64,000 nt of DNA from Larix kaempferi (lineage: Eukaryota > Streptophyta > Pinopsida > Pinales > Pinaceae). Positions 46,570-56,790 of the stretch are shown here, piece after piece; the first letter of the stretch is position 1; the number at the start of each line of letters is the position of its first letter. Below the pieces are notes generated by a model. That model was not told the origin of the DNA and did not search any database. It was given only the letters and a program-made list of their open reading frames with translations. Made by a program: the position numbers and the translations under genes. The DNA lies in NCBI GenBank assembly GCA_027924585.1, contig BSBM01000007.1, positions 11,251,501-11,315,500 of the forward strand. Reading direction: 5' to 3'.

Positions 46570-48068
46570 TTCCTTTTCTACATTTCTACCTCTAACACTG
46601 AGCAGTCCTCAATAACATGATCAAACGATTGACAATAACTGCATGTAGTGGATCAGTTGGTACAATCTCTAGATACATGGCCTGCTTGGACATAGTTATA
46701 ACAGATTACTTGGTGTTGGCCCTATCCCTACGCTAGGCTATTATTCCTTCCTCTCCCACGGTATCCTCCATTGCCTTTGTACGCTCCTTGATCTTGTGGT
46801 GCATTTTATTGTTTCTGCGGATTCTCTCCTTGGACTCTGTACATTCCTCCATACATGTGCTCAATATCTTTCTTTTTTTCTAACATGAGCTCATATGCAT
46901 GACAATTGGACTCGTCATTCCCCAATGACTTACATAAGTTAGAATATAATCTTTTAGGTGTTCTTACGTATTTCTGTATCATGTGGCAGTCTTCTGGCCA
47001 ATGTCCTCTGGTTCTGCAAATGTCACACCATGGCCCTGGGTGCGGATTTAATGGGTTTGGTCAACCCATGTTAAGGAACTCTTGGAATAAAGGACAATGA
47101 TGCTTAGTGTGTCCTTCCCCTTTATAACCTGTATACCAGACTTCCTAGCTCTCTTACTTTTTTTTCTTGATATCTTGTAATTGTAGTGTCAGGGTAGCTA
47201 ACTGGTTCTAAATCTGCGACATGCCAGTGCTAGTTTCTCCCATGGGTGAAGCTTCCAGCTTCATCGTGATTGCTAAGGCTTCTGCCTGCGAAGCCACTTT
47301 ATACTGCATCAATGGATGTCTGATATGGGGCAGCAATGCAGCTATAAACCACTCCTTGTGCTGCTGCGGTGCTATGAAAAAACATACTTGGTCCAACCAT
47401 GTCTTAAACTTCTGGTCAAATTCCCAGACCGTTTCATTAGGTCTCTGTTTGATCTCTTTCAACTCTATGATGCACTGTGACTCTGACTTCGGATTCTTAA
47501 ATTCTGCTAAGAGTGCAGCCTTGATTTCTACCAAGGTTCTCTGTTGTCCCTGTGAATATTTCATGAACCAATGCAAGGCTCTGTCTCTAAAGGTGGTGAC
47601 GAGCTGTGCTTTCTTAACAACATTGTCTTGTACTTGTTTAGCACTCCAAATGGCTTCACATAGAAACCAGTGCTGATCAGGGTCTTCTAGACCCGTTTCC
47701 TTGAATATTGGCAGTTTAATATCCTTGGTCATGCTTCTTCTAGGTGGTGGGGGGTTCTGAGCAAGTTGCTGAGCAGAAAAGATAAATGGAATGGTCTGAG
47801 TGCTAGGGATATTCGCAATAGGGGGTTTCTAGATTAGCTAAGTTTGTGCAATGGAAGGCATGGTGTTCCCACCCATTGGATTTTGCGGAGTAATAGGCTG
47901 ATAGGTGGAATATAGAGGTGTGGCTTAGCTATCAGGTTCGTCTTCGGAATCAATGTCTACGCGGAGTCCATTTCCAATAATAGTCTTCTTAGGTGTATAT
48001 TTATACCTTTTCCCACTTCTTAGATTATGTGTCTCTTCATCTGACTCACTAAAAATGCTATTAACCAT
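46570..48068 (-). pseudogene. B gag with multiple zinc knuckles
   Basis: Starts at 48068, MVNSIFSESDEETHNLRSGK. An early TAA (about 47925) interrupts a Pro/Gln-rich linker. The capsid domain is open for 174 codons (47732-47208): KDIKLPIFKETGLEDPDQHW, FLCEAIWSAKQVQDN, ALHWFMKYSQG, EWFIAALLPHIRHPLMQYKV, and stops at TAG 47208-47210. Frameshifted zinc knuckles follow (GEGHTKHHC; CDICRTRGHWPEDC; further CCHC boxes to about 46585). Matches A gag through its length. Confidence 0.85.
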
Positions 48069-48149
48069 TACAAAGTTCAAAAATTTTATTGCATTCTAAA
48101 AACACCTTTCTCATCTAAAAGCATTTTAATATATAGACTGAGGTTGTTC

Positions 48150-48592
48150 AGATACTTACCTTGGATTCCCTTGAAAAATTCTCTTTTGGCTGCGCTGCAG
48201 GACTTTAGCATGTCCAAAGAGAACTGCATCACAAAACTTTGTAATGTACTGTCGACCCAAAAGTTGAATGCTCATAAGAATAGACTATTTATTGCTTTGA
48301 GATTTTCAATCAGCTCTAGTGTCCACTCAGTCTGTGCGCTTCGCGGGATACAGTTTCTGTGTTCTACGAGCCTTAGCAACCACTCATGTAGCTCATTCCC
48401 AAAAGACGCCTAGAAACGTTCGTGACCGTCTTTCCATAGGTATTTTTTCAGCCACTCGATGTCAGAGAGATGTTGGTGTATGTTTTCCTTCCGTGTGAAG
48501 TCTCTCTCTATCTTGTCACACCAAGCCCAGATTTCTTTCTTGTCTGGATACCAAAAGTCAACGCCCAGCTCAACTTCTTCTAATTCACACAT
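48150..48592 (-). pseudogene. B ORF1, small protein before gag
   Basis: From ATG 48592: MCELEEVELGVDFWYPDKKE, IWAWCDKIERDFTRKEN, LSDIEWLKKYLWKDGHERF, then TAG at 48410-48412. The frame goes on after it as ASFGNELHEW, EWTLELIENLKAIN, VDSTLQSFVMQFSLDML, to about 48150. A GTAAGT occurs at its end in both B and A and could be a splice donor leading toward gag (inference). Unknown function. Confidence 0.65.
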
Positions 48593-48616
48593 CACGACTT
48601 CAACTCATCACACATT

Positions 48617-48639
48617 CTTAGCGTTACAACAGAACCATT
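48617..48639 (-). other. B putative primer binding site region
   Basis: On the minus strand the LTR end CCAACA is followed by AA and TGGTTCTGTTGTAACGC. E has the related AATGGTTATGTTGCC after its LTR end. The TGG start and position fit a primer site, but I cannot assign the tRNA. Confidence 0.5.
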
Positions 48640-50196
48640 TGTTGGCTTAAGATCTATTCTAGAGGTTTCCAATGTAGACCTAGGTTCTTCACGGTTTCAA
48701 CGAACCAACAAAACCCCTTCTCACTGGCCCTTTCAGAAACAGCCTACGAACAGGATGAGGTCTCACCCGAGGTGTAGCTATGGAGGAATTACGGAATCAG
48801 GTTTCCACAGTGGTGTGATGAGTTGTTCAGATAGGACTACTGCACAACGCACTATTAGACTTGCGCTGCGGGATGAGGACTGTGCAATGATAGACTGTGT
48901 TGTAGTCCTTACTTCTGCAAGCGAGGATGCCTATTCAACCAACGCATCTACGGATTGCGCGGTTCGGATAGAATGTGAATCACAGGATAGTGCAACTAAC
49001 TTATGCGCTTCCTCTTCTAAACTTAACCATTTATGAAGACTTTACTTTAACACTCCATCATTCATCTACTTCCTTAGATTATTTAGCTTTATAGCAATTG
49101 CAAGCAGACGGAACATACAATGTTGCGCGCACCGAGTGCTACGTGTCTAAGAGTTATACAATACAAACTTTAAATACACAAGTGATTATTCAACTAACTG
49201 ATACTTTCACAGACTTGGAATACTGAGCATTCAATGTTCATTCAGTCCCACAATACTTAACATATCATTCCCATCTTTCTCCTATGGCGAATACATATTA
49301 AAACATTGATACATCAACTGATAAATGAGAATCCAGGCATCTAATGTAAGCAAATAAGCAAATGTACGCACACAAACAATCACACTACATAGTATTTAAC
49401 GTAGTTCACCCCCAGGATGGAGGCTACATCCACAAGAACTATTGTTATATTAGTCTTTGGGAAGGGTACAACAGTTCTTCGTCTGTGCACTCAGCTGCAG
49501 ACTCTCTTCTCTCTCAATAGGCCTCTACGCACACAGCTTGTAGAGCATTTACAAAATGTTCCTCAAAAGAGATTTATCAAATCAATAATGAGAAAAACAC
49601 AAAATGAAGAGTAACCCTTTCCCATACAAAATATGGCTTATTTATAGATCATGCCCATAGGTCATGTCTTTACAATGCATGGCAATAAACCCTAAGGTCC
49701 CCAAAATTGGTGTCGATACCCGCCACTTTGCCTATGGCCATCGACAACTTGCTCCACTTGCTTTGGCCGCCTTACTGGACCCTTCATGGCTCTGACACCC
49801 TCCTGATAGCCACAGTCATCAGAAAAATGGTTACAACTGCATCGTGGCTTGTCACTTTCGATTCCTTTAGCCTTTATGTTTTCATCTCCTTAGTGGACTA
49901 GCTTCTCAACTGCTTTCCACCACTCTCTTAGATAGGTCACTTTCCTCATCCTTCATTCTGCTTCTTACCCAAAATAGGTCACTTACTCAGCTCGACCTTC
50001 TTCTATGCTTCTTTACCCAAAGTAGCTGCTACGTAGGCCCTGCGCACCTGCGCTGCTGCTTCAAGACTACATCTGTACTCCGAGTTGTGCATTCCTCAAA
50101 ATTTTTTCTTCTGACTTCGCATCCCAAAAGCTATGCAGCTCCCCAAAACTGTGTCCTTATCAAAATTATGCCTACTTGGGCCACTCCCAACTAACA
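48640..50196 (-). repeat. B 5' LTR (1557 bp)
   Basis: On the minus strand it runs from TGTTAGTTGGGAG (50196) to TTAAGCCAACA (48640) and aligns with the A LTRs along most of its length, including the TATA box (49639-49646) and the CTACATTGGAAACCTCTAG block near the end. Length agrees with A within 2 bp. The 3' partner lies left of the window. Flank 50197-50201 is CATTA. Confidence 0.85.
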
Positions 50197-51110
50197 CATT
50201 ATGCAAGAATTGTCTCGTTTATGGCCTCAATAGGCTGAATCGTTGACATCTGCAACTATGCAACTTCTTCCTCTACACTATACATTTGAATGTACTTCCC
50301 TGGTTCCGATTGATTTGGAACTATGTCTTGCGAACCAGTCAGAATATGATATCGACCTTGAAATTTTTCTGTAGCATTCTTCGACTCTTGTTGGAACGGG
50401 ATAGATCCGTAGGAAGTGTGGAAGCCAACAGGTGTGAAAGGGTCATTCCATGGAAGAAGGACCCTTCACGGCATTCGCGGAAGCATAAGAATTGTTAGAT
50501 TAGTTGAGTTGGTCATGTGGACCATTTTGTAATAAGATAAAAGCATATAAATAGAGTATGATTGTAATCCTAAGGGCATCGAAGTTTTGGAGATTGATCC
50601 TATCTTTTGGGTTTGGTTTTGTATCCGCAACATGATGTATTGACGGTTTCTGCGAGGTTAATTATGCAGGTTTGATGAATGAATGGAGATGTTTGGTTAG
50701 GACATGAATTCTGTCTTTATGCAATGATGTGATGATGAATAATGGGTTATGTTAATGTTTTCTGTTGATTAATGTGAATATGTTGTAATCTGAATAAGTA
50801 TGTCAAGCATGTTGTTCTGAATGTCTGTTATAAACTGCGAATGACCTAAGATGCGAATAATAAGTTAATGGTATGTTATGAATGTTATAAGATCTGTTTA
50901 GTGTGAAGGTAATGTGTGCATATCCTCTACATCACTGCGGAAACTTGGTTCCAGCAAACCCCTTGTCCACCTCGGGTGAGATTGGACTTTCTCCGCAAGT
51001 GTTGTTGGGAAGGGTTACACCTTTCTGGGCCGGTGTATAAGGGAGTTCGGGTTGATAGTTTGTTAGCGACAGTACGAAGTGAACCCCTGTTGGAAGACAC
51101 TGTGTCAACA
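50197..51110 (+). repeat. E LTR, right-hand part
   Basis: Ends CTGTGTCAACA followed by AATGGTTATGTTGCC, parallel to the B LTR/leader joint. TATAAATA at 50546-50553. The left edge is the B insertion, so the length is unknown. Confidence 0.6.
50546..50553 (+). promoter_or_regulatory. TATA box in E LTR
   Basis: TATAAATA followed by GAGTATGATTGTAATCC, in a region otherwise like the A/B promoters. Confidence 0.55.
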
Positions 51111-51153
51111 AATGGTTATGTTGCCAGGACACTAAGGAAGAAGAAAAGAGGAT

Positions 51154-51565
51154 ATGCTATGGTACCCGACAAAATCAGAGATCCAAGAGTTGTTTGACAA
51201 GAAGGAAGAGGAATTCGCAGAAAGTGAGAAGCGAGATCCTAAATAGAAAGCAACCGGTTGGTTAGAAAGATACGTCTATTCATATATTCACGAAATCTTT
51301 TTTCTGCGAATTTTTTGGTGTTATTGCATGAGTGGCTAGCACAGTTGACGTTTCGCAAGATCCACTACCAGAAGACTGAACCTGATTGTTGGACCCCGGA
51401 GTTGGTGCGATAGCCAAAGCAAGTCGATAACAAGGTATCGTGAGTTGTTGAGTTTTGGGTAGACAGTATCCTCGAAGGGTAAGTGACTAAGTTTGCAGTA
51501 GATACTATCAAGTCATATAGTGATGCCGAAAGAAATTTCTTCAGGGGGCTAAGAGGAAGATTCTT
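51154..51565 (+). pseudogene. E ORF1, small protein before gag
   Basis: ATG at 51154: MLWYPTKSEIQELFDKKEEE, FAESEKRDPK, TAG at 51244-51246, then TGWLERYVYSYIHEIFF, and in a shifted frame VDSILEG, KFAVDTIKSYSDAERNFFRG. It aligns with WYPDKKEIW, WLKKYLW and VDSTLQSF of B, confirming that ORF1 is conserved across three elements. Several stops. Confidence 0.6.
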
Positions 51566-52077
51566 GTTGTCATTAAAACTGTGAATTAAAATGCTTGTCT
51601 ACGAAAAAGGAATATTGAGGATGTCTTCTGACGAGTAGAAGAATCGGTGTGCGATGGTGAAGGTATTGCAAATGCGAGTCTAATGGAAATATTAGGTAGA
51701 TGGACATGAGGGATGACAATTTTCAAAGAGAAGCTGATGAAGGGTGTGGTCTCTTGAGGAGTGGAGCAATATTCCGACGTCCTGAGAAGAAGTGGAGGAC
51801 TGAGAGAGAGTCTCATAAGAGGACCCCAACAGAGAACTGCGGAATAGGACCATAAGGGAGGAAGCAACCTTATTGCGAGGGAGACGTCAACTAGGCTACC
51901 CCAGAGGAAGAAGAAGGTCAGATCATAAGTTACCACGTACCTTCGACCCCACACACTACTCTGAATTTTATAGGAAGAAATCTATACTATTCGCAAAGTG
52001 GCCCTACGTGCAGCGGCAAGAGTAGCACTTCAGTGAACAACAATACTAGCAAATTTAGGATGTGAGATGAGGAAAAG
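51566..52077 (+). other. E leader of gag, no intact frame
   Basis: Corresponds to the N-terminal gag region of A and B, but no frame is open and I can match no motif securely. Confidence 0.4.
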
Positions 52078-52480
52078 ATGCCCAAATTTCAAGGGAATGG
52101 AACCGAGGATCCCAAATAGTATTGGTTTATATGTGAAGCAGTCTGGACAATGAAGCAGGTTCAGGATGATGCTATAAATATGGGACAACTAGCGACACCC
52201 CTTAGGGGTTGGGCGTTAGACTGGTACATGAAGTTTGTAAGGGTTCTAGTGGGAACAATAGCCAAAACACTAGTACAGGTCAGAATGGCGATGATTGATG
52301 AATTTAAAAAACCAAAATCTGAGTCACAATATGTCACTGAGATTAAGGAGATTAAGCAATTCCCGAATGAGTCAGTGTGGGAATTTGATCAGTGATACAA
52401 GACATTGATAGTGAAAGTGAGATTTCCAATAAATGAGCTACAACATACAGAATGGTTCATCGCAGGACTAATGTCGCATC
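52078..52480 (+). pseudogene. E gag capsid domain, first part
   Basis: MPKFQGNGTEDPK, TAG at 52117-52119 where A and B have Gln, then YWFICEAVWTMKQVQDDA, ALDWYMKFV, FKKPKSESQYVTEIKEIKQF, VWEFDQ, TGA, and HTEWFIAGLMSH. Same capsid domain as A and B. Interrupted by M right after SHI; it continues at 54182. Confidence 0.85.
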
Positions 52481-53033
52481 AATTAGAGGAAATTTGGGGT
52501 CTAAAATGGACCTCCTAAAGCAAATAATAAAAAAAGCCACATCACACTACAAATATGCCATGTCACACTAAGTTAAAGGTGTTATCTAGTGAAGGTCAAC
52601 CTATAATATCTCATTAATGGTAGTTGACAAGTATGTTGGGTTTGTGTAGAGTTAAGAGATAATGGTTGAAAATAATAATGAAAGGTTTAGATTCTTGTGC
52701 ATACACAATAAATGATATGGTGGTAAAATTTTTAAATTTATATTATAATTTATTTAATTTTTTAATAAATGTACCACTACTTATTTTTATATATTTAATA
52801 TAATTAGTCAAGGATACAGTGGTTCATTGGTGGGGATTGATGGATTTCATTCTATTCACCTGGGTTCAATTCCATTGAGACATCTTCTGGCTTGGATGAC
52901 CCTTAAACAAATTTAGTTGAAAAACCTTTTTCGCTGAAAAATATATTTAATAAAATTTAAAACTAAAATTATAATGAAAAAATATAATTACAATAATACT
53001 AAAAATAAACAATCACTGTTTTTATTTTATATG

Positions 53034-53705
53034 ATCACTACTTCAAAGTATTTTAAATTCTAGTGGAGTAATCTTGAAATAATAAAAGCATTTATATAAC
53101 TAATTTCTTAAAAATAAAAATAAATTAATTAAAAAAAGTGTCATAAATAAAAGAAAAATAAAAGAGAGATAAAATAACATTTCACTATTTTTGTGATAAC
53201 TTTCGCCTCCAAAATCATAATTTGATGTTTTTGGTACTATTGGAAAGGTCTCGTCAATAGCTTTCCAATGGTACCAAACACGTCAAATTCCGAGTTCGGA
53301 TGAGAAAGTTATCGCAAAAATAGCGAAATATTATTTTATCTCTCTCCTATTTTTCATTTTTATTTTTTTATGATCACTACTTCAAAGTCTTTTAAATGCT
53401 AGTGGATTAATCTTGAAATAAAAAAAGCATTTATATAACTAATCTCTTAAAAATAAAAATAAATAAATTTTAAAAAGTGTCAAAGAGAATAAAAATAGGA
53501 GAGAGATAAAATAATATTTCTCTATTTTTGCGATAACTTTCTCCTCCAAACTTGGAATTTGACATTTTGGGTACCATTGGAAAGGTATCGATGAGACCTT
53601 TCCAATGGTACCAAAAACGTCAAATTTTGAGTTCGAAGGAGAAAGTTATCGCAAAAGTAGAAAAATATTATTTTATCTCTCTCCTATTTTTATTTTATTT
53701 ATGAC
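53034..53705. repeat. Tandem duplicated hairpin inside M
   Basis: Two direct copies of about 338 bp (53034-53371 and 53372-53705, starting ACTACTTCAAAGT). Each contains an inverted repeat centred on GGTACCATTGGAAAGGT: arms GAGAGATAAAATAA...GATAACTTTC and the reverse complement GAAAGTTATCGC...TTATTTTATCTCTC (about 53163-53345 and 53490-53688). Confidence 0.8.
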
Positions 53706-53773
53706 ATTTTTTTAAATTTATTTATTTTTATTTTAAAAGATTAGTTATATAAATGTTTTTATTATTTCATTAT

Positions 53774-53998
53774 TACTCCACTATCATATTAATTAAGGTG
53801 ATATTTATATTTTAAAGAATTTAGAAGTAATGATAATATAGAATACTCTATATTTATTATTTCAAGTATATTTATGATTTCAAAATTATTCCACTATCAT
53901 TTTAACTAATGTGAGATTTATATTTTAAATAAATTAGAAGTAGTGATAATATAAAATACTCTATATTTATTATTTCAAGTATATTTATAATATTTCGA
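53774..53998. repeat. 113-bp tandem repeat inside M (two copies)
   Basis: TACTCCACTATCAT at 53774 recurs as TATTCCACTATCAT at 53887; each copy continues through AGAAGTA(A/G)TGATAATATA, ACTCTATATTTATTATTTC and AAGTATATTTAT. Confidence 0.8.
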
Positions 53999-54181
53999 GA
54001 TGAACTTTTCAAAATCTTAACCAAGGTGAGTGTTATATGAAGTTAGTTCTTGTCCAACTCAACTGTGATGGTTGACCAAAATACTAAAATTCTATTGGTT
54101 TAAAATATCTTACTCATAACACGCTCATCCATGACACATTTTCTTATAACGCCCATTTTAGACCCCAAATTTCCTCTAATT

Positions 54182-54348
54182 ATCCGAGGGCTGCTGATGC
54201 AACAAAAAGTCGCAACACATGCATAAGCGTTAGAAATCACGATGAAGCTAGAGGTTTCACCAATCGGCGAAGCAGGAATGGGAATGGACAGAGTTCAGGC
54301 GCAGTTGGCCAATTTAACATTGCAATTGGAGGATATCAAGAACGGAAA
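54182..54348 (+). pseudogene. E gag capsid domain, second part
   Basis: Continues the frame after M: RGLLMQQKVATHA, TAA, ALEITMKLEVSPIGEAGMGM, DRVQAQLANLTLQLEDIKNG. It matches the corresponding A and B segments (LTLELQGMKNGK in A). Homology ends abruptly at 54348, where the next element or a deletion begins. Confidence 0.85.
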
Positions 54349-54835
54349 GTGTTGTTCAGGATTTCTACCTTACAGTGAGGATATGGACACTACCGACTGG
54401 GTGGGGTTTGACAGGTAAACACATTGATTATGTTGCATTTAGTTAGTGCAAAAGAAAGAGATCGAGATTGAGAGAAATACCTCTTTTCGACTGCTGGTCC
54501 TAGCTTTCGCTTGGTCTTTCACTTGATCTCCCACTTAATCCTCTGCTTGACGAACCTGCAACACAAAAGATACCTTCCTCAACGTATCTTGGATATAATA
54601 AATATGATGAAAGAATAAACAGCTTGATCATCAAATATAACAAGATATTAATCCAAATGAATATACAATCTAGTAGACATTCGATTTGGGAGTGGAAGGG
54701 TGTAACGACCTTTTTATTGTCAAAGAAGCATGAATCAATACAATATACCTGACATGTAGAGATGTTTCTAGAAGCGGATCCTGGGCTCTTGCTCTTCACT
54801 TTGACTTGGGAATTCCTCCAAAGTAACAGTACTCT
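54349..54835. other. Unassigned segment between E and solo LTR H
   Basis: Unique in this window. It begins TGTTGTTCAGG, which may be another element's edge. On the minus strand two AG-rich stretches are bordered by splice-like signals (CAG/GTATATTG near 54750 and TTTTGTGTTGCAG near 54558), but no frame joins them convincingly. The H insertion duplication (ACTCT) is at its right end. Confidence 0.3.
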
Positions 54836-55555
54836 TGTTGCTTGGTTTTTCAACCAAGCATGTGCAAGGATGCACCTGCTAACTAGTAGCAACATTCTCG
54901 ATAAAAGTATGGAAAAACTAATGTACCTTAATCTAACATTAACATGTGCAAAAGAAATAAATAAAAAAACAGAATTTAAGAACATAAGCAATAAGATCTA
55001 TGGGAAAAACAAGAACTTTAAAAATATTTGATTTTGTATTACCTCAAATGGTGAGGATGATAAGTGTTAAGCAACTCCGAGGTTGAGAAGCTCCAATGTC
55101 CAATGGTATCTTCTTCTCCAATGCTTCAATGGTTGGGCAAAGATCAAAAGATGGGCAAAGCTCAAGATGGATTTTGGCAGCATGAGGATAGAATGAAATA
55201 TGGATGAAAAGTGAGGAGCCCCTATCACCTTTTTAGAGTTTTTGGTGATGAGGAATACCATTATGGTTTTGAGGAAATCAATCGTATTAACCAATATGGT
55301 TTAGGTCTCTTTTTCCCTCTTTTTCTTTTTTTGAATATTTTTTATTCCCTTTTAATATTTTTTTGGAATTTTGGATCTTTTTTTAGGGTTTTTTGTGTTT
55401 TTTGAGGAAAAATATATATTTTGAGGGGAAAAAGGTGTATTATGATTTTTTTGGTGACCTTTTGATGGTTTTAGAGGCTCAAATGGTGGAAAAAGTGGAA
55501 AAATGGGTCATGTGAATAAGGGAGTGAGCTAGTGAGCACTTTTTGGGTGTTAACA
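54836..55555 (-). repeat. H: solo LTR of the F family, inverted (720 bp)
   Basis: On the minus strand TGTTAACACCCAAAAAGTGC to AACCAAGCAACA, matching the F LTR (55607-56323) along its length. Flanks ACTCT (54831-54835) and ACTCC (55556-55560) fit a 5-bp duplication with one change, and no primer site or internal sequence adjoins, so it is a solo LTR left by LTR-LTR recombination. Its TATA position has decayed (CTAAAAAG). Confidence 0.8.
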
Positions 55556-55606
55556 ACTCCAAGTATTATTTCTAGGTCATTTATGACTAAACCCTCTCAT
55601 GGATCC
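55556..55606. other. 51-bp spacer between divergent LTRs H and F
   Basis: Old host sequence, holding the right duplication of H (ACTCC) and ending GATCC, the likely left duplication of F. Confidence 0.6.
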
Positions 55607-56323
55607 TGTTAACACCCAAAAAGTGCTCACTAGCTCATTTCCTGAGTCACATGACCCATTTGTCCACTTTTAGACCATTTGAGCCTCTAAAGCCACCAAA
55701 AGGTCACCAAAAGACCTTAATACACCCCTTTTTCCACTTAAAATGATTATTTTTCCTCAAAAAACATAAAAAACCCTAAAAAATGGTCCAAAATTCCCAA
55801 AAATATTAAAAAGGGAATAAAAATATTAAAAATATTCAAAAAAGGAAAAAGGAGGGAAAAGGTACCTAAACCATGTTGGTCAATACCATTGGTTTCCACA
55901 AAACCATAAATGGTATTCCCCACCACCAAAAACTATAAAAAAGTGGTAGGGGCTCCTCACTTCACATCCATCCATCTTCCTATCCTCATGCTGCCAAAAT
56001 CTCCCTTGAGCTTTTGGCCATTGTAGCTACCTTGGAGAAGGGACCCTTTGGAGTTTGGAGTTGCTCACCTTTGGAGCTACTCAACAATCTTCATTACTTG
56101 GAGGTATTATCATTGCAAGCACTTGCTTGCCTCCATTTTCAATACAAAGTTATTTTTTCTATTTCCTATTCTTGTTTTCAATTCAAAAGTTTATTATGAT
56201 ATGCACATGCTAGTTTAGTTTTAGTTTTAGATTTACAATTGTTTTTGCTTTAATATTTGAAACTGCTGCTACTAGTTACCAGGTGCCCATAGCACTAAGC
56301 TTGGTTGCAAAACCAAGCAAACA
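55607..56323 (+). repeat. F 5' LTR (717 bp)
   Basis: TGTTAACACC to AAGCAAACA. TATAAAAA at 55934-55941 precedes TGGTAGGGGCTCCTCAC. The edge is set by the primer site and by alignment with H. Confidence 0.85.
55934..55941 (+). promoter_or_regulatory. TATA box in F LTR
   Basis: TATAAAAA; transcription would start about 30 bases on, in the CTTCACATCCATCC stretch. Confidence 0.6.
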
Positions 56324-56328
56324 GTTTT

Positions 56329-56342
56329 TGGTGACTCCGCTG
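56329..56342 (+). other. F primer binding site
   Basis: TGGTGACTCCGCTG, five bases after the LTR end. It resembles the TGGCGACTCCGCTGGGGA-type site of Tat/Ogre elements (often assigned to tRNA-Arg; from memory). The match stops after 14 bases. Confidence 0.6.
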
Positions 56343-56520
56343 CTTTCAAATTTTTAGATCTCATTTTTGCTTTAGATCTTATTTTTTGTTAGTATTAGTT
56401 AGTTTAATTCATAGATCTGCCACCGTAAACAGCAGATACATTGTTGTTCTAGATCTTGGCCCATTTTATTGCCATTAACAGCTCAGAATTTTCAATTTTC
56501 GGGTTCATTTTTCGGCGTCC

Positions 56521-56790
56521 GTGTACGGCTTTCGCCTCACGGCTTTTTGCCCAACAGTCGTGCGGCTCATCGCGATTGCGCGGCTCTTTTCCGCGCGGTT
56601 CACCACGGCTTCACGGCCAATTAGCGCGCTGCACATCGCGGCTTCGCGGACATTTTCCGCGCTGCACATCACGACTGTGTGATGAAATCCCGCGCTGTCC
56701 ATCGTGACTTTGCGGCTGAAACCCATGCTTCCCATCGTGACTGTGTGACAGAAACCCGTGCGGTCCATTGCGGTTGTTCTGTCAAAACCC
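56521..56790. repeat. 33-bp GC-rich minisatellite in F leader
   Basis: About eight degenerate units of exactly 33 bp, typified by GCGCTGCACATCGCGGCTTC; later units vary (GCGCTGTCCATCGTGACTTT and so on). Because 33 is a multiple of three, every frame shows an 11-residue periodicity: 83 codons open on the plus strand (RCTSRLRGHFP) and 101 on the minus strand (RTGFCHTVTMG). I regard both as by-products. Confidence 0.85.

Larger units (their letters stand above)
18452..50196 (-). mobile_element. Element B: Ty3/gypsy retrotransposon split by T, C and A (3' LTR outside)
   Basis: Reading leftward from the 5' LTR (48640-50196) the order is ORF1, gag, protease, extra gag-like domains, RT, RNase H and the first part of integrase (to 42679). 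Integrase then continues at 29043-28639 and 20186-19988, followed by a spacer and the N-terminal part of the extra ORF (19143-18452). The three joints fall in frame or nearly so. The A and C insertions are flanked by matching 5-bp duplications. B is therefore older than T, C and A. Every ORF carries stops or shifts. Confidence 0.88.
52481..54181. mobile_element. Element M: DNA transposon or MITE with 29-bp terminal inverted repeats
   Basis: The ends are perfect inverted repeats of 29 bp starting AATTAGAGGAAATTTGGGG. Removing the 1701 bp and one ATC (52478-52480 and 54182-54184) restores the E gag frame exactly where A and B align, so the duplication is 3 bp. Very AT-rich, no transposase ORF, so it must be mobilised in trans. 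Inside lie a tandem duplication whose halves each fold into a long hairpin, and a 113-bp tandem repeat. The superfamily is unclear: 3-bp duplications suggest CACTA or Harbinger, but the ends match neither. Confidence 0.82.
50197..54348 (+). mobile_element. Element E: partial gypsy element of the A/B family, hit by B and M
   Basis: Right of the B LTR come an LTR-like region with a TATA box, an LTR end at 51110, a putative primer site, ORF1 and gag, all on the plus strand and homologous in order to A and B. Gag is split by DNA element M and homology stops at 54348. B seems to lie within E's LTR, so E would be the oldest layer here. No pol is seen. Confidence 0.7.

Noticed and set aside
52481-54181. 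AATT as the duplication of M, with TIRs starting AGAGG
   Set aside because: The empty site would carry seven extra bases and break the E gag frame that A and B share; ATC restores it.
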